Source of the DNA: Lacrimispora celerecrescens
Lineage (GTDB): Bacteria; Bacillota; Clostridia; Lachnospirales; Lachnospiraceae
Direction of reading: 5' to 3'
Length of the DNA: 32,530 nt
NCBI RefSeq assembly: GCF_000732605.1
Contig: NZ_JPME01000019.1
Coordinates: 1 to 32,530 of the forward strand
Part shown: positions 24,185 to 32,041 of the stretch, in pieces
Layout of the letters: each line of letters begins with the position of its first letter
Numbering within the stretch: position 1 is the first letter of the stretch
The notes under the pieces: generated by a model
What the model was told of the DNA's origin: nothing
Database searches by the model: none
Seen by the model: the letters and a program-made list of their open reading frames with translations, nothing else
Translations under genes and position numbers: made by a program

Positions 24185-25507
24185 CTATTCTACGATTATT
24201 TTTCCCAAACAATAGTAACCTTCCTTTAAACCTTCAATTGCCAGCTTTATATTACCAAGCTCCGGTATCCCGGTCTCAATTCCTATTTCCAGAGAATACT
24301 CACCGGCCTTTCCTTCCAGGGCGAATTCTTCTTCCCAAAGGATATCCATGTCCGGCAGCCAGCTTCTGATATCCGTTTTACTGGTAAGGCTGATGACTTC
24401 CTTCTCATTTTTCAGGCGGACTACCAGGGGATACTTGTGATAAATAGGAGCAACACCGGTATTGGCCCACAATCCTCTGATCCGGAGGCCTTCTCCTTTT
24501 TTTACCACTGGATTATACGAGAGCTTTCTTAATTCGAAACGGTATCCCATTTTATTGAGCCACCTTTTCACACTCTCCTTCCATGGCTCAGGGACCGTAG
24601 TGCCCTTGCTGTTAAAGGAAGAGATATGCCACTTTAAGGATTCCTCCACAATATAATCGATATCCCAGCCCTGGAGGTACCAGTCATTCATGTGCCAGCA
24701 AGCTTCAAACACTACCGGTGCCTTTTTCCATGCAGCCTCCATTTCAAAGTTGCAGATGTTTTCCGGATAAAAATCCAGCATATGGGACCATTCTTCCTGA
24801 TGGAAACCTCCCATATCTCCCAGGCAATCCACCCGAAAGCCTATATTCTCTTTTCTCTCCCGGATTATTTTTACCGACTTCGGATCATGCAGGAGAGCCT
24901 GCAGCGGGGTTATCTTAAAATTGTCAATATAAGCACCTACCATCTGCCTGATGCTCTCCTCTTCAAGAAACTCGGTACCTCCGCCTTCTCCCCAGGCCCC
25001 TACCAGTGCCATATCCACCGAGCTTATGACCGGATGTCCGTCAAAATGTTGTGCAAATTCCGAAATAAATTCAGACCAGTATGTAACATAGGGAGAATGC
25101 AGCGGATCAACTCTCCAAAAGGGAAACTCTGGTTTCTCCCGGCATTCCCTTCGAAACCAATCCGGAATATCGTCCTCTTCTGCCAATGCATAAGGAGAAC
25201 AGCGGACTATTGCCGTACAACCTAATGCTTTTGCCTCATCAAGTTTTTTCTCAAGGATATCCCACCGGTATCTGCCCTTTTCAACCTCCAGATCTTTCCA
25301 CCGAACTCCGCAGTAGGTAATCCTGCTGTCTGGATGATTCCAGGTTCTGCTGTTATCGGTAAATTTGTATTTTTCCACCGGATTGCCCCGGTTATCATGT
25401 ATTACTCCTTCCGGTTCCATCAAACCCGGAGCTGCAATAAAGCCAATCCCCGGATTTTCAAGGAGTTCGTCAATTATTTTAGGATATATCACATAGGTAT
25501 CACTCAT
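24185..25507 (-). CDS. DUF4832-family glycoside-hydrolase-like protein
   Basis: 440 residues without a signal peptide. The N-terminal TIM-barrel part opens with ENPGIGFIAAPG and TYCGVRWKDLEVEKGRYRWD, the latter typical of clan GH-A-like barrels, and contains SVDMALVGAWGEGGGTEF, where Glu174 in WGE is the best candidate catalytic acid. The C-terminal part is DUF4832: ISSFNSKGTTVPEPWKESVKRWLNKMGYRFELRKLSY, then LWANTGVAPIYHKYPLVVRL. Proteins of this kind sit in glycan-utilisation loci, but specificity is unknown. It is the second gene of the operon and the fuller of two paralogues. Confidence 0.8.
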   Translation of the reverse strand: MSDTYVIYPKIIDELLENPGIGFIAAPGLMEPEGVIHDNRGNPVEKYKFTDNSRTWNHPDSRITYCGVRWKDLEVEKGRYRWDILEKKLDEAKALGCTAIVRCSPYALAEEDDIPDWFRRECREKPEFPFWRVDPLHSPYVTYWSEFISEFAQHFDGHPVISSVDMALVGAWGEGGGTEFLEEESIRQMVGAYIDNFKITPLQALLHDPKSVKIIRERKENIGFRVDCLGDMGGFHQEEWSHMLDFYPENICNFEMEAAWKKAPVVFEACWHMNDWYLQGWDIDYIVEESLKWHISSFNSKGTTVPEPWKESVKRWLNKMGYRFELRKLSYNPVVKKGEGLRIRGLWANTGVAPIYHKYPLVVRLKNEKEVISLTSKTDIRSWLPDMDILWEEEFALEGKAGEYSLEIGIETGIPELGNIKLAIEGLKEGYYCLGKIIVE

Positions 25508-25519
25508 AGGCTTATCTCC

Positions 25520-25732
25520 TTAGGCTGTATAATTTGTTTGAAACAAGAGGCAGCCGCTGCTTTTATACTGTTCTGCCAGCTCCTGCAGTCTGACCGTATC
25601 ACAGCAGAAGTACTCCGATAAACATTGATAGCAGTGTAACGTCCCGATTTGCTTTCCTAACAGCTTAAGGTTAAGAGCAATCTCGTTATTGCTTAATTCC
25701 TTTGCACACTTATGGCAGCGGACATTTTTCAT
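25520..25732 (-). CDS. Cys-rich 70-residue protein (zinc-ribbon-like)
   Basis: First gene of the carbohydrate operon, behind AAGGGGAG. It has two CxxC knuckles, CHKC (Cys6, Cys9) and CYQC (Cys34, Cys37), plus Cys43-Cys44 and Cys61. Four cysteines in paired CxxC arrangement suggest a small zinc-binding fold. No membrane segment is present. I do not recognise the family. Being the promoter-proximal gene before catabolic enzymes, it could be a regulator, a metal carrier for the Cys-rich oxidoreductase, or a structural partner; none of these is shown by the sequence. Confidence 0.7.
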   Translation of the reverse strand: MKNVRCHKCAKELSNNEIALNLKLLGKQIGTLHCYQCLSEYFCCDTVRLQELAEQYKSSGCLLFQTNYTA

Positions 25733-25812
25733 CTCAACACTCCCCTTCTGTTTTGCTGATCAGCAGCGATATTCTGTTAAAACTAGTCAGGTTCTTTTTA
25801 TTATTGCTTTCT

Positions 25813-25842
25813 TTTTTGTTACTTTTTGTTACGTTTGTTTAC
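25813..25842. repeat. Three 10-bp tandem repeats in the operon leader
   Basis: TTTTTGTTAC (25813-25822), TTTTTGTTAC (25823-25832) and GTTTGTTTAC (25833-25842) follow each other without a gap, one helical turn per unit. They lie just downstream of the predicted start of the carbohydrate operon transcript. The last unit overlaps the palindrome GTTTACTAAAC (25837-25847). A repressor bound here would block the operon. Confidence 0.6.
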
Positions 25843-25858
25843 TAAACCTTATAGCTGG

Positions 25859-25887
25859 ATTATAACATTTGCCTTGCCTTGTGTAAA
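25859..25887 (-). promoter_or_regulatory. Promoter of the carbohydrate operon
   Basis: On the minus strand TTTACA (25882-25887), a 17-base spacer and TATAAT (25859-25864). The transcript would begin near 25852 and carry a leader of about 120 bases, containing the tandem repeats and a palindrome, before the 70-residue protein at 25732. Confidence 0.75.
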
Positions 25888-26080
25888 TACCATTTTTAAA
25901 ATTATTATAAAATTTATTGTTAAAAACTTTACGAACAGCTTTGCAAATCTTTTAAATTCCTATCTTCTTATACCTTTTATTTCATATGTTTTTTTGAAAT
26001 ATTCCGGTGAATTATGACAAAAATCCTTTAATTGGAGTGATTTTCCCATAAATTCCACTCAGTGGCTGGAAAATTGAGTA

Positions 26081-26110
26081 TTGACAAACTCAGTAACATA
26101 TTATTATAAT
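26081..26110 (+). promoter_or_regulatory. Promoter of the LacI-family gene
   Basis: TTGACA (26081-26086), an 18-base spacer and TATAAT (26105-26110), both boxes perfect. The predicted start near 26117 falls on the palindrome at 26116-26130, which suggests autoregulation. The rest of the interval 25888-26080 is AT-rich and shows no gene. Confidence 0.8.
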
Positions 26111-26115
26111 TTAAC

Positions 26116-26144
26116 TGTATGTAACATACATACTTTTACGTAAA
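26116..26144 (+). promoter_or_regulatory. Candidate LacI-family operators
   Basis: Two palindromes sit close together: TGTATGTAACATACA (26116-26130, 7-bp arms around one A) and TTTACGTAAA (26135-26144, with the central CG common in LacI-family operators). GTAACATA occurs at 26093-26100 and again at 26121-26128. The GTTAC/GTAAC core is shared with the repeats in front of the divergent operon, so one protein could control both promoters. Confidence 0.55.
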
Positions 26145-26192
26145 CATACTGAACTAAAATTTCACTAGCTGTGATTAAGGGGGCAAACTAAT

Positions 26193-27215
26193 TTGAGCAC
26201 AATCAGAGATGTAGCCAATCTGGCAAAGGTGTCAATAGCTACTGTATCACGGGTATTAAATAACGATACCCAATACAAAATGACCGACGAAACCCGGGCC
26301 CGGGTATGGAAGGCTGTTACAGATTTGAACTATACGGTAAAATCCCCCGCAAACTTTTCCTCCGGTGACAATAAAGCCCATTCAGGCAATGCACTTGTAA
26401 AAATAGGCTGTGTCCTAAGCGTAACGAAAAACAAATATAACGACCCTTATTTTATGTCCATCCTGTCCGGCGTAGAAGAACAGCTTCAAAACAACGGATA
26501 TGAACTTACCTTTATTAAGACCGGTGCCGAGCTGGAGGATAAAAAGGCCTTATACAGCGCCTTTAGCAATCCGGTCTCCGGTCTGATTCTGATGGAATCA
26601 CTCAACAGTGAAATCTACCAGTTCATACGAAATCAGGTTCCAAACATTGTCGGAATCGATACCTGGTGGGAGGATATCGACAATGTAGGTTATGACCATT
26701 ACAGGGTAGCAAGTGTGGCAGTGCAGCACTTAATTGACAAGGGGCATAAAAAGATAGGCTTTATCGGCGGCAGCGGAATGAGCGGCAATATAAAATCCAG
26801 CCAGAGATACCGGGGCTATTACGCCTCCCTGCATGCTGCCGGTCTTACGGTAAATCCTGACTGGGTTATTGATTGTGCCTGGGATGAGAATCTCTGCATG
26901 GAGAAGGTCAGCCAGCTCTATCAGAAAGAAGATTCACCCACCGCTTTCTTTGTAGCCAGTGATTTAATGGCCATGGCCGCCTTAAGCAGCCTTTATAAAA
27001 TGGGAATAGCCGTACCGGACAAAGTAGCAGTAATCGGGTTGTCAAATATAGAAATATCCAAATATTCCAATCCTCCTCTGACCACAATTGAAATTCCTAC
27101 AAAGGAAATCGGCATGGTTGCAGTCGATCTGCTCCTGGCAAGGATTAACGGGTATCAGCTTCTCCCAAGGAAAGTAATTCTGCCTACCAGCCTTGTTCTA
27201 CGCAATTCTACTTGA
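26193..27215 (+). CDS. LacI-family transcriptional regulator
   Basis: 340 residues from a TTG start with an AAGGGGG site ten bases upstream. The start is fixed by the DNA-binding helix-turn-helix at the extreme N-terminus, STIRDVANLAKVSIATVSRVLNND. The remainder is a periplasmic-binding-protein-like sensor domain (VKIGCVLSV, DHYRVASVAVQHLIDKGHKKIGFIGG, FFVASDLMAMAALSSLYKMG, PPLTTIEIPTKEIG). It is divergent from the eight-gene carbohydrate operon and probably represses it until a sugar ligand binds. Candidate operators lie at both promoters. Confidence 0.95.
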   Translation: MSTIRDVANLAKVSIATVSRVLNNDTQYKMTDETRARVWKAVTDLNYTVKSPANFSSGDNKAHSGNALVKIGCVLSVTKNKYNDPYFMSILSGVEEQLQNNGYELTFIKTGAELEDKKALYSAFSNPVSGLILMESLNSEIYQFIRNQVPNIVGIDTWWEDIDNVGYDHYRVASVAVQHLIDKGHKKIGFIGGSGMSGNIKSSQRYRGYYASLHAAGLTVNPDWVIDCAWDENLCMEKVSQLYQKEDSPTAFFVASDLMAMAALSSLYKMGIAVPDKVAVIGLSNIEISKYSNPPLTTIEIPTKEIGMVAVDLLLARINGYQLLPRKVILPTSLVLRNST

Positions 27216-27242
27216 AGTCATGAACCAGGCGCATAATAAATG

Positions 27243-27290
27243 TAAAAAGCGAAAGAAAAACCTTCCGGTTTCTCTTCCGCTTTTATTTTT
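27243..27290 (+). terminator. Terminator between LacI gene and transaldolase
   Basis: AAAAAGCG with CGCTTTTA arms, an extended imperfect inner stem (GAAAGAAAAACC against GGTTTCTCTTC) and TTTTTA after it, in the gap between two convergent genes. A-rich sequence before the stem lets it also work for the minus-strand gene. Confidence 0.75.
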
Positions 27291-27329
27291 AGATTTCTTT
27301 GTCAAACTCCGGCACCTGCCGGTATATTC

Positions 27330-27983
27330 TTACTCTCCAAATACAGCACGATAATCCGCCTGGAATTTTTCAATTCCCTGGTCTGTCAGCGGATGCTTCG
27401 TCATCTGCTCCAATACACTGTAGGGAACCGTGGCAATATCCGCCCCTGCAAGTGCACAATCAATAACATGAATCGGGTTCCTCACGCTGGCGGCAATAAT
27501 CTCCGTTTCAATCCCTGAGATACTGAATATATCCACAATCGTCCTGATTAAATCCATTCCCGGCTGGGAGATATCATCGAGACGTCCCAAAAATGGTGAA
27601 ACATAAGTGGCACCTGCACGCGCTGCCAGCAACGCCTGGTTTGCACTGAAGACTAAAGTCACATTGGTTTTGATTCCCTCTGCATTCAAAACCTTCACCG
27701 CTTTTAAGCCTTCGACTGTCATCGGAATTTTAACAACCATATTCGGATGGATAGCTGCAATTTCGCGCCCCTCTTTAATCATACCGTCAGCATCTATCGT
27801 CGTAGCTTTCACTTCTCCGCTGATTGGTCCGTCTACAATCGAAGTGATCTCCTTGATTACTTCCACAAAGTCTCTGCCTTCTTTTGCAATCAGTGAGGGG
27901 TTTGTCGTTACCCCACAGATAATCCCCATATCATTTGCTTTTTTAATATCCTCTACCTTTGCTGTGTCAACAAAAAATTTCAT
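27330..27983 (-). CDS. fsa: Fructose-6-phosphate aldolase/transaldolase-like protein
   Basis: 217 residues, the short TalC/FSA class. The barrel begins [31 protein letters not shown]. The Schiff-base lysine is Lys85 in NMVVKIPMT, and [29 protein letters not shown] is also characteristic. Members either act as transaldolase in pentose phosphate metabolism or cleave fructose 6-phosphate to dihydroxyacetone and glyceraldehyde 3-phosphate; sequence alone does not separate the two. It is a single-gene unit with its own promoter and GGGG ribosome site, next to a ROK regulator. Confidence 0.9.
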   Translation of the reverse strand: MKFFVDTAKVEDIKKANDMGIICGVTTNPSLIAKEGRDFVEVIKEITSIVDGPISGEVKATTIDADGMIKEGREIAAIHPNMVVKIPMTVEGLKAVKVLNAEGIKTNVTLVFSANQALLAARAGATYVSPFLGRLDDISQPGMDLIRTIVDIFSISGIETEIIAASVRNPIHVIDCALAGADIATVPYSVLEQMTKHPLTDQGIEKFQADYRAVFGE

Positions 27984-28059
27984 TTTCTTTCCCCTTTCAT
28001 TCGTCTTAATATTATTTTCATTTTATGTATTAATTCATTTAATTAATATATCCTATTAA

Positions 28060-28088
28060 ACAATAACACTTTTAATAAAAATGGTCAA
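28060..28088 (-). promoter_or_regulatory. Promoter of the transaldolase gene
   Basis: Minus strand TTGACC (28083-28088), 17-base spacer, TATTGT (28060-28065), about 75 bases before the ATG at 27983. The spacer and leader are very AT-rich. Confidence 0.65.
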
Positions 28089-28111
28089 TAGGTTATTTGA
28101 AATTGGTAAAC

Positions 28112-28165
28112 AAAAAACAGCACCAAAGTCATAATACGCGCAAACGTTTCATGACTTTGGTGCTG
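28112..28165 (-). terminator. Terminator of the ROK gene
   Basis: A perfect 15-bp stem CAGCACCAAAGTCAT/ATGACTTTGGTGCTG (28118-28132 with 28151-28165) with an 18-base loop, followed on the minus strand by TTTTTTG. The loop holds AAACGTTT, a small palindrome. Confidence 0.88.
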
Positions 28166-28185
28166 CTTCAGCATAATTCCAATAT

Positions 28186-29385
28186 TCAGTTCTGTATAAA
28201 CTGTCCCGGGCTGTCAAAGACCCTGTCTATCGCCACGATTGCCGCACCGGTCAGGATGGGATCCCCCTGGTACGTACTAATGGAAAGTGTAAGTTCATCA
28301 AAAACATCAGGCAAAATTCCTTTTTGCACCGTTTCACGTACGGTCTTCTCCATTAATTCAGGGTTTGGACGTGCCATATCATCACCGATGATAATCCGGT
28401 CCGGGTTAATTACATTGACAATGTTTATGATTCCGACGCCAAGACTCTCACACGCCCTGCGGTAATGCTCTGTATAAGCGGTGTCACCGCTTCTGATTTG
28501 CTGCTCCAAATCCTCAAAATTACAGCCTTCCATACCGGCACGTTGTCCATACACTGTCTTTACAAGTTCCAGGGAGGAAGCGTAACGTTCCAGACAGCCT
28601 CTGTTTCCGCAGGCACATGGTTTCCCGTTTCTGTCTATCGTCATATGCCCAATCTCACCTGACGTACCCAGCGCCCCTTCGTAGATTCTGCCATTCATCA
28701 CGATTCCTGCGCCAATCCCCTGACCGGCGGCAATGTAAACCAGAATGTCATCATGGTAGGCTTCCTTTAAATCCCACATATGGGCATAGGCTCCGGCATT
28801 TGCGTTGTGCTCTAAGAACACCGGGATATCCATTTCCCTTTCAAAAAATGCCTTCAACTCAATATCTTTCCAGATATCCGCACCCGTTATCAATGCTATA
28901 CGGCTTTTTTTCGCTATAAACGGCCCCGGCACTGCAAGCCCCGCGGCCAGCACAGAGTCCTTTCCATACTGCTGAATCAACAGGCGCATCCGCCCCACAA
29001 TCTGATTTAAGATTTCTTCTGCACCAGGCTGCTTTTCCGGCTCGAAATCCACACGCTCTTTCACAATCTGCTTACCAGTCAAATCAAATAGTCCCACGCT
29101 GTAATGCTTTCTCGCAAGCCGCACGCCGATGACGCGGTAGCCGTCAGGATTAATGGACACTCCAATCGATCTGCGCCCTTTGCTGCCATTTAAAAAACCA
29201 ACCTCTTTTACAATTCCCCAGTTTAAGAAATCTTTCATGATGTTGGTCACAGTCGCCTGTTTGAGCCCCGTAAGTGACGCCAGATGTGCTCTGGAGCATA
29301 CGCCTTCTCTTCTTAAACTTTTCAAAAGGAGAGACCGATTCATCTCCTGTGTCACATCCTGGTTAATTCCCCGGTTCTGATTCAT
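28186..29385 (-). CDS. ROK-family transcriptional regulator (NagC/XylR type)
   Basis: 399 residues. The N-terminal winged helix-turn-helix (NRSLLLKSLRREGVCSRAHLASLTGLKQATVTNIMKDFL) is followed by a ROK sugar-kinase-like domain. The ATP/sugar region includes VYIAAGQGIGAGIVMNGRIYEGALGTSGEIGH, and the ROK zinc motif CACGNRGCLERYAS is complete. Such proteins sense sugars or sugar phosphates and repress catabolic genes. Targets here may include the transaldolase gene just downstream, although that gene has its own promoter behind a strong terminator. Confidence 0.93.
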   Translation of the reverse strand: MNQNRGINQDVTQEMNRSLLLKSLRREGVCSRAHLASLTGLKQATVTNIMKDFLNWGIVKEVGFLNGSKGRRSIGVSINPDGYRVIGVRLARKHYSVGLFDLTGKQIVKERVDFEPEKQPGAEEILNQIVGRMRLLIQQYGKDSVLAAGLAVPGPFIAKKSRIALITGADIWKDIELKAFFEREMDIPVFLEHNANAGAYAHMWDLKEAYHDDILVYIAAGQGIGAGIVMNGRIYEGALGTSGEIGHMTIDRNGKPCACGNRGCLERYASSLELVKTVYGQRAGMEGCNFEDLEQQIRSGDTAYTEHYRRACESLGVGIINIVNVINPDRIIIGDDMARPNPELMEKTVRETVQKGILPDVFDELTLSISTYQGDPILTGAAIVAIDRVFDSPGQFIQN

Positions 29386-29443
29386 TCCGTCTTCCTCGCC
29401 GCTCTATAATATGCATCAGATATAGTTTCTGTCAGCTTTTCCT

Positions 29444-29473
29444 ATTATATCACGATTTTTTAACAAACGTCAA
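29444..29473 (-). promoter_or_regulatory. Promoter of the ROK gene
   Basis: Minus strand TTGACG (29468-29473), 18-base spacer, TATAAT (29444-29449). It lies within the short interval behind the LysM gene, with GAGGAAG before the ATG at 29385. Confidence 0.75.
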
Positions 29474-29495
29474 ATGCCGAAAGAGACGATAGCAA

Positions 29496-30809
29496 TCAGT
29501 TAAGAACACACGACTGACAATTGATCCCCGGAAGCCTCTCTATGTAATATCTCGTATTAATAATAAACCACATTTGGGTACTGAATCTCATAATAGTCCA
29601 AATGGATACGCCTTGGAGATCATACTCTTCTACCAAGCCCGCTCTTGAATCAAAACTTCTTGCATCTTTAAACCATACTAAATGCAGAGATCCATTTTCC
29701 GTATAGAAGAAGTACGGTGACTGCGCTTCTTCGTTAAATTGTATTGTTATACCGTTATCCGCTGCAATTTCTATTGCACGGCTATCGCTTATAGCAGCAG
29801 CTTCTGTGACACCAGGAACATAAGGAAGTACCCAATCATAACCTAGTGTGGTGATTCCAAATATAATTTTTTCTGGGGGAATTATGCTAACTGCATAATC
29901 TAACAATTCTCTTAAAACGTTAACTGGGAAAATTGAGTTTGGATAGCTATATGACAATGCCCAATCATAAGATGAAAATATAATTCCATCTACAGATTCT
30001 GTTAATTTTCCATAGTCTATTTTTTCAAAGCTGACATCTGGAGCCTCAATATTCGCAATAGGCGTAACAGTGATCAGTATCTTGTAGCCCTCTGAATGAA
30101 ATCTCTCAGAAGCTCTTCTCAAATATTCTGCAAAGCTATTTAAGTTTTCATAATTGATTCTTTCAAGATAAATATTAATACCGCAAAAACCTTTTGTTTT
30201 CATTATTTGAAGAGCGTTCTCAATAAAATGATCCTGCACAGAAGGATTATTTAAAAAAGTATTGGTCACTTCAGGATTGACTATTCCACCATCCGACAAC
30301 GTGGAAACAAACATCATGGGTGCAACACCATAAGTTTTTGCCAAATCGATCAGTTCCGTGTCATCGGCTATGAAAATAATTTCACCTTCATTTGTTACTC
30401 TATAATTGAATATAGTCAGATAAGTTAAAAAAGGAAGCGTTTTTATTAAAATAGGTCTATCTATATAAGAAAATGTATAACCAATAGTGGTAATCGATCT
30501 AGTTCTATTCGTTTGATAACTGATAACAATCGTTTCACCGTTGTACAAATATTTCCTGTCAGAAAGATATGGATTATTTCTTAATAATTCCATTGTCGTA
30601 GTATCATGCTGCTTAGCAATACTCTCCAGAGTATCACCAGCCTGGACGGTATAAAGTGTTTCAGGCTGAACAATCACAATCGTTTGGCCTATTGCCAAGT
30701 TGCCAGGATTTGTTAATCCGTTTTCCAATATTAATCTGTCAACAGGGATTTTATAATACTCTGATATTGAGTGGATGGTTTCACCAGGTTGGACAACATG
30801 TATGATCAT
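29496..30809 (-). CDS. LysM-GH18 protein, spore-lysin-like (SleL/YaaH type) with altered active site
   Basis: 437 residues. Two LysM peptidoglycan-binding modules (about 3-48, IHVVQPGETIHSISEYY; about 52-97, LYTVQAGDTLESIAKQH) precede a GH18 barrel. SleL/YaaH proteins have this layout and cleave cortex muropeptides in spores. The GH18 active-site motif, usually D-x-x-D-x-D-x-E, here reads GFCGINIYLE (207-216). Glu216 is kept, but the acidic partner two residues before it is Tyr and the earlier Asp positions are Cys and Asn. Activity is therefore uncertain, and it may act as a binding or coat protein. No signal peptide is present, as in SleL. CATATAAT upstream resembles a SigE-type -10. Confidence 0.85.
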   Translation of the reverse strand: MIIHVVQPGETIHSISEYYKIPVDRLILENGLTNPGNLAIGQTIVIVQPETLYTVQAGDTLESIAKQHDTTTMELLRNNPYLSDRKYLYNGETIVISYQTNRTRSITTIGYTFSYIDRPILIKTLPFLTYLTIFNYRVTNEGEIIFIADDTELIDLAKTYGVAPMMFVSTLSDGGIVNPEVTNTFLNNPSVQDHFIENALQIMKTKGFCGINIYLERINYENLNSFAEYLRRASERFHSEGYKILITVTPIANIEAPDVSFEKIDYGKLTESVDGIIFSSYDWALSYSYPNSIFPVNVLRELLDYAVSIIPPEKIIFGITTLGYDWVLPYVPGVTEAAAISDSRAIEIAADNGITIQFNEEAQSPYFFYTENGSLHLVWFKDARSFDSRAGLVEEYDLQGVSIWTIMRFSTQMWFIINTRYYIERLPGINCQSCVLN

Positions 30810-30898
30810 GGCTTACCTCAGCTGATCTAATTAATTCTATTATATGCTGCTCTTACATGTTCATAACTGTTCGATGGCTCAACTCACAACTCTATAAA

Positions 30899-31465
30899 TC
30901 AATATTGCATATCAAAACCTTCTGCCAATCGGATCGCATAAGTTTCTCCGGCCTTCTCTAATGCAGGAAGCATATAGCCTTCGTTATAACGAATTACCGG
31001 AAGCCTGTCATAAGCCCTCATACCCATATGTTTCAAAGTTTCCTCCATATTGTGAAGACATTCTACGGTTCCCAGTCCGGTACCTCCGGCACAGGCTACA
31101 AGAAGGCATCTTCTTCCCGCTAAATACTTATTGTGTGCGGCCTCACATCTGCGCAGACGATCCATGAATGCTTTCATGCACTCGGTAATATCATGCCAGT
31201 AAACAGCAGATACAAAGACAATACCATCTGCCTGAACCAGCTTTTCGTAGACAGCTGCAAAATCATCATTAATAATACACTGGCCTTTTGTTCTGCAAAT
31301 TCCCCAGCCTTTTCCACAGGCTTTGCAATGTTCCATTTTCATTTGATTCAGATGAATTTCTTCTGCTTCATATCCTGCGTTTAGAATTCCTTTCATTATC
31401 TTGTCTTTTGCAGCTGCTGTAAGTCCATCTTTGTTCGGGGATGACCATACTACCATAATCGCCAT
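30899..31465 (-). CDS. NADPH-dependent FMN reductase-like flavoprotein with Cys cluster
   Basis: 188 residues, flavodoxin-like fold (MVVWSSPNKDGLTAAAKDKIMKG, QADGIVFVSAVYWHDITECMKAFMDRL, CLLVACAGGTGLG). Four cysteines, Cys47, Cys50, Cys57 and Cys63 (CX2CX6CX5C), sit where iron-sulfur flavoproteins of anaerobes bind a 4Fe-4S cluster, but spacing differs from the usual CX2CX2CX4-7C. The neighbouring gene has the usual spacing. The two genes are 14 bases apart and likely cotranscribed. Role: redox or oxygen/peroxide handling is probable, substrate unknown. Confidence 0.85.
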   Translation of the reverse strand: MAIMVVWSSPNKDGLTAAAKDKIMKGILNAGYEAEEIHLNQMKMEHCKACGKGWGICRTKGQCIINDDFAAVYEKLVQADGIVFVSAVYWHDITECMKAFMDRLRRCEAAHNKYLAGRRCLLVACAGGTGLGTVECLHNMEETLKHMGMRAYDRLPVIRYNEGYMLPALEKAGETYAIRLAEGFDMQY

Positions 31466-31479
31466 AATTACATGCCTCC

Positions 31480-32028
31480 TTATAATCTCCGCCCAAGTTC
31501 ATATGCCTGGTTCGGGTAATCCGTATTCTCAATATCAGACCGACGGCGGCAGCCGTAAGCCAGAATCTTACCGCAGTCCTGCCAGCCAAGATATTTGAGC
31601 GTTGTTTCATAGGTTGCGGTTATACCATGAAATACCCATTCCTCAGGATATGCCGCAGTCACAATTAAGATAGCCTTTTTTCCCGTCCCCCGAATCAGGT
31701 TATTAATACTATGATAACGGTCTACTGCTGCTTTTAGCTGTGCCGAAACATTGTGATAGTAAAGGGGAGTTACGTAAGCAACCAGATCGGCTTCTATCAG
31801 TTTTGGGTAAAGTTCCAGCATGTCATCCTCAAATACGCAAGGCTTCTTTCCAAATTGGCAATTGTCACAGCCGATACAGGGGTGTATCTTCTTAAAGGCA
31901 GTATCAAAGCGGAAAACCTCATGACCTGCTTCAACAGTCCCTTTCATGAAATTCTCCGCCATGAATGCCGATGTACCATCCTTATGGGGACTTCCGGTTA
32001 AAACTACTATTTTCATACCTTTTAACAT
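31480..32028 (-). CDS. Iron-sulfur flavoprotein-like FMN reductase
   Basis: 182 residues, flavodoxin fold with phosphate loop TGSPHKDGTS and VAYVTPLYYHNVSAQLKAAVDRYHS. Cys51, Cys54, Cys57 and Cys64 form CX2CX2CX6C, the compact cluster motif of archaeal and clostridial iron-sulfur flavoproteins. The start could be the ATG at 32028 or, more like relatives, at 32016 (MKIVVLTGSPHKDG). Fewer than 20 bases separate the start from the left-end hairpin of the IS element, so the natural promoter and ribosome site may have been displaced by the insertion. Confidence 0.88.
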   Translation of the reverse strand: MLKGMKIVVLTGSPHKDGTSAFMAENFMKGTVEAGHEVFRFDTAFKKIHPCIGCDNCQFGKKPCVFEDDMLELYPKLIEADLVAYVTPLYYHNVSAQLKAAVDRYHSINNLIRGTGKKAILIVTAAYPEEWVFHGITATYETTLKYLGWQDCGKILAYGCRRRSDIENTDYPNQAYELGRRL

Positions 32029-32041
32029 ATATTAGCGAGAA

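Noticed and set aside
24692-25225. 177-codon + strand frame inside the DUF4832 gene
   Set aside because: Antisense to a strongly supported gene, no ribosome site and no recognisable protein pattern.
28133-28150. Catabolite-repression (cre) site in the loop TGAAACGTTTGCGCG
   Set aside because: It fits the cre consensus only with a one-base shift and lies inside the loop of the ROK terminator, downstream of the gene.
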